NCBI GenBank assembly: GCA_021780015.1
Contig: JAJXZN010000115.1
Location: 1-7,093 of the forward strand
Direction: 5' to 3'
DNA: 7,093 nt
Origin: Pseudomonadota bacterium
Lineage (GTDB): Bacteria > Pseudomonadota > Alphaproteobacteria > Rhizobiales > Beijerinckiaceae
In this document: positions 5,927 through 7,093 of the stretch, piece after piece
Position numbering within the stretch: the stretch's first letter is position 1
How the letters are laid out: every line of letters begins with the position of its first letter
The notes under the pieces: generated by a model
What the model was told of the DNA's origin: nothing
What the model saw: only the letters and a program-made list of their open reading frames with translations
The model's database searches: none
Position numbers and translations under genes: made by a program

Positions 5927-6303
5927 TTGAACAATTCGAAATCGCCGGGCGTATGCGTCTCACCTTCGCTGGCATCAGCGAAGGTGAGATGATTGGAAAG
6001 ATCGGCCAGCGTCAGGACTTTGGCCGCGACGCTGGGATCGAGCCGCCAATGGTCGGGCAGGATAAGCGCCAGAGCGCCGAGAAAATCCGCCAGATTCTTC
6101 AGCTTCTGGGAAATGTGATCGAAGTCCTGCAATTCGCGCAAATGCGCCGGATTGCGCGCGGCGGCCTCGATCACCAGCGGCGCGATCAGGCTTTGCAAGC
6201 GGTGCACGGCCTCGCCCACATGGCTGAGCGCCTCGCCGACGCGATCGGTGACATCGGCGATCGGAACGCTTGGTGCGGCGGCGTCTGCGGGGTTGATCGA
6301 CAT
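5923..6303 (-). CDS. CheT/CheZ-like chemotaxis protein with DXXXQ motif
   Basis: The 126-aa, mostly helical, acidic protein is encoded directly after cheD. I chose ATG 6303 because a GAGGA site overlaps the cheD stop at 10-base spacing; the frame extends upstream only as a shadow inside cheD. The segment LQDFDHISQKLKNL (58-71) holds Asp62 and Gln66 as D-X-X-X-Q, the phosphatase signature of CheZ (QDFQDLTGQ in E. coli) and of Sinorhizobium CheT, which also follows cheD. A helical hairpin is plausible from residues 17-50 and 56-83. The C-terminus, GDFELFN, is acidic and aromatic. I infer a role in signal termination by speeding dephosphorylation of a CheY, possibly the one encoded two genes upstream. 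Overall similarity to either family is low, so Caulobacter-type CheU/CheE relatives are an alternative. Confidence 0.65.
   Translation of the reverse strand: MSINPADAAAPSVPIADVTDRVGEALSHVGEAVHRLQSLIAPLVIEAAARNPAHLRELQDFDHISQKLKNLADFLGALALILPDHWRLDPSVAAKVLTLADLSNHLTFADASEGETHTPGDFELFN
5956..5991. repeat. Perfect 13-bp inverted repeat inside the cheT-like gene
   Basis: TCTCACCTTCGCT (5958-5970) and AGCGAAGGTGAGA (5977-5989) are exact reverse complements with a 6-base loop (GGCATC). A G-T wobble and one more C-G pair extend the stem to 15 pairs. It encodes part of NHLTFADASEGETH near the protein's C-terminus. No T-run follows on either strand. Confidence 0.85.
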
Positions 6304-6316
6304 CCGGGCTCGGTCC

Positions 6317-6877
6317 TCAAAAGAATTCGACGTCACCATCGGCCCGTGGCGGTGGCGCCACGACGATGGGTATTTCCTTGCCGGCGATGAAGGCTTGACG
6401 CGCCCGGCCCGAGACCGGCCAGAACTGAAGCCGCCGGCCGTTTTCGCCGCCGCAACTGCCCCCGACAAATGCTATCGCCTCAGCCTTTAGAAATCGCTCG
6501 GCGAAGGTCGCGTTTTGCCGGCCGATATCGGAGAGATTCTCGATCGTGCGCGCCCCGCCGAAGAGTTTGGCTTCGAGTCGGTCCTTGCGAGCGCCGCGTT
6601 GCAGCAGGCCGTTGACCAGCAGTTCCATCAAATGCACGCCGTAGCGCTCGGCATCGCCGTTGTGCGTTGCTTTGTCGGAGCCCGGCAGGAGAAAATGATT
6701 CATGCCGCCAACGCCTGCGACCGGATCGCGGATACAGGCGGCGACGCAGGAGCCGAGCAGTGTGACCAACACGACATTCGGATCGTCGGAGACGAAATAT
6801 TCGCCTTGGACGATATGCACTTTCTGCTGCGGGGCGTCGGTCTCGTCGGTTCCGGGGGCAGCGCGATGGCGATTCAT
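6317..6877 (-). CDS. cheD: CheD, chemoreceptor glutamine deamidase
   Basis: This 186-aa cytoplasmic enzyme deamidates receptor glutamines to glutamates for chemotactic adaptation and in some species also binds a CheC-type phosphatase. The catalytic triad is visible: Thr39, Cys44 and His61 in [18 protein letters not shown] and [11 protein letters not shown]. Further family text includes [25 protein letters not shown] and [13 protein letters not shown]. An N-terminal tail of about 18 residues precedes the domain. The start overlaps the cheY stop by 4 bases (ATGA), with GGAAAG five bases upstream, so translation is coupled. It ends in ADGDVEFF, a tail similar to that of the next gene's product. 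Confidence 0.95.
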   Translation of the reverse strand: MNRHRAAPGTDETDAPQQKVHIVQGEYFVSDDPNVVLVTLLGSCVAACIRDPVAGVGGMNHFLLPGSDKATHNGDAERYGVHLMELLVNGLLQRGARKDRLEAKLFGGARTIENLSDIGRQNATFAERFLKAEAIAFVGGSCGGENGRRLQFWPVSGRARQAFIAGKEIPIVVAPPPRADGDVEFF

Positions 6878-7093
6878 TTCAGCTTTCCGAAGACGGCTTC
6901 GATCGCGCCTTTCAACACCGGGATCGTGAATGGCTTGACGAGATAATTGTTGACGCCGAGCTTGATCGCGCGCTCGATCAAGGCGCGGTCGCCACGGCCG
7001 GTCAGCATGATGAAGGCCGATTTTTGCGTCGTCGGATGGGCCCGCACGGCTTGCAGAAATTGCAGGCCGTCGAGCTTGGGCATGTTGAGGTCG
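6874..7093 (-). CDS. cheY: CheY-type response regulator receiver domain (5' end beyond the window)
   Basis: The 72 visible residues start with DLNMPKLDG, whose Asp (7090-7092) is the phospho-acceptor position of CheY (D57 in E. coli). They continue with the conserved Thr of IMLTGRGD and the Lys of YLVKPF, ending at the natural stop as a stand-alone receiver. The N-terminal acidic pocket lies outside the window. Its place immediately before cheD matches the second cheY of alphaproteobacterial che operons (cheR-cheB-cheY2-cheD), so it may be the motor-binding regulator; that is inferred from order alone. Confidence 0.93.
   Translation of the reverse strand, partial: DLNMPKLDGLQFLQAVRAHPTTQKSAFIMLTGRGDRALIERAIKLGVNNYLVKPFTIPVLKGAIEAVFGKLK

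Noticed and set aside
6304..6468. Longer N-terminal extension of the CheT-like protein (start at 6468)
   Set aside because: The extra 55 residues overlap cheD in another frame and are Arg/Ser/Pro-rich. ATG 6303 has a GAGGA site at good distance.
1..7093. tRNA or rRNA genes, CRISPR arrays, insertion sequences
   Set aside because: No regular spacer-repeat array, transposase-like protein or tRNA-like cloverleaf was seen. The only repeats are the palindromes listed.

Overview
The window looks like a chromosomal segment of a high-GC methylotrophic alphaproteobacterium, probably Hyphomicrobiales (Beijerinckiaceae or Methylocystaceae type). This is inferred from three things: genes for methanofuran and tetrahydromethanopterin-type C1 cofactors, a periplasmic quinoprotein-associated relay module, and a cheY-cheD-cheT chemotaxis order of rhizobial type. 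Intergenic palindromes of a kind common in this order support it. No species can be named from the sequence alone.

Left part (1-2323, minus strand): C1-carrier biosynthesis. In the direction of transcription there is a two-domain protein made of a (5-formylfuran-3-yl)methyl phosphate synthase (MfnB) and a dihydroneopterin aldolase (FolB) domain. Two tandem degenerate palindromic repeats follow, then an amino-acid-kinase family protein (possible MfnE counterpart), then the start of a DUF6513 gene. After about 48 codons that last gene changes abruptly into what looks like the C-terminal part of an M14 carboxypeptidase. I read this as a probable assembly chimera at the window edge.

Middle (2409-5894): a quinoprotein-relay island around a divergent promoter. 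On the minus strand a TetR regulator is followed by a secreted CXXXCW rhodanese-like protein; on the plus strand an AhpD-like carboxymuconolactone decarboxylase family protein is followed by a secreted SoxH-like zinc metallohydrolase and a secreted fused SoxYZ-like carrier. The 110-bp divergent region holds two similar 14-bp imperfect palindromes. One overlaps the predicted -10 of the plus-strand operon and the other sits just upstream of the tetR start, so autoregulation plus repression is likely. No quinoprotein dehydrogenase lies in the window. The SoxYZ-like gene has its own consensus extended -10 element.

Right part (5923-7093, minus strand): the 3' end of a chemotaxis operon, with a CheY receiver (cut by the edge one base beyond its phospho-acceptor Asp codon), CheD (4-bp overlap) and a 126-aa protein. 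I identify the last as CheT/CheZ-like because of a DXXXQ motif and its place after cheD. CheD and this protein end in a similar G-D-x-E-x-F tail. The small gene also carries a perfect 13-bp inverted repeat inside its coding sequence. It converges with the SoxYZ-like gene over a hairpin that may serve as a weak bidirectional terminator.

Gene-free stretches are short: 984-1159 (repeats), 2324-2408 (no clear signal beyond an RBS), 3545-3654 (divergent promoter/operators), 4999-5051 (promoter) and 5895-5922 (hairpin).
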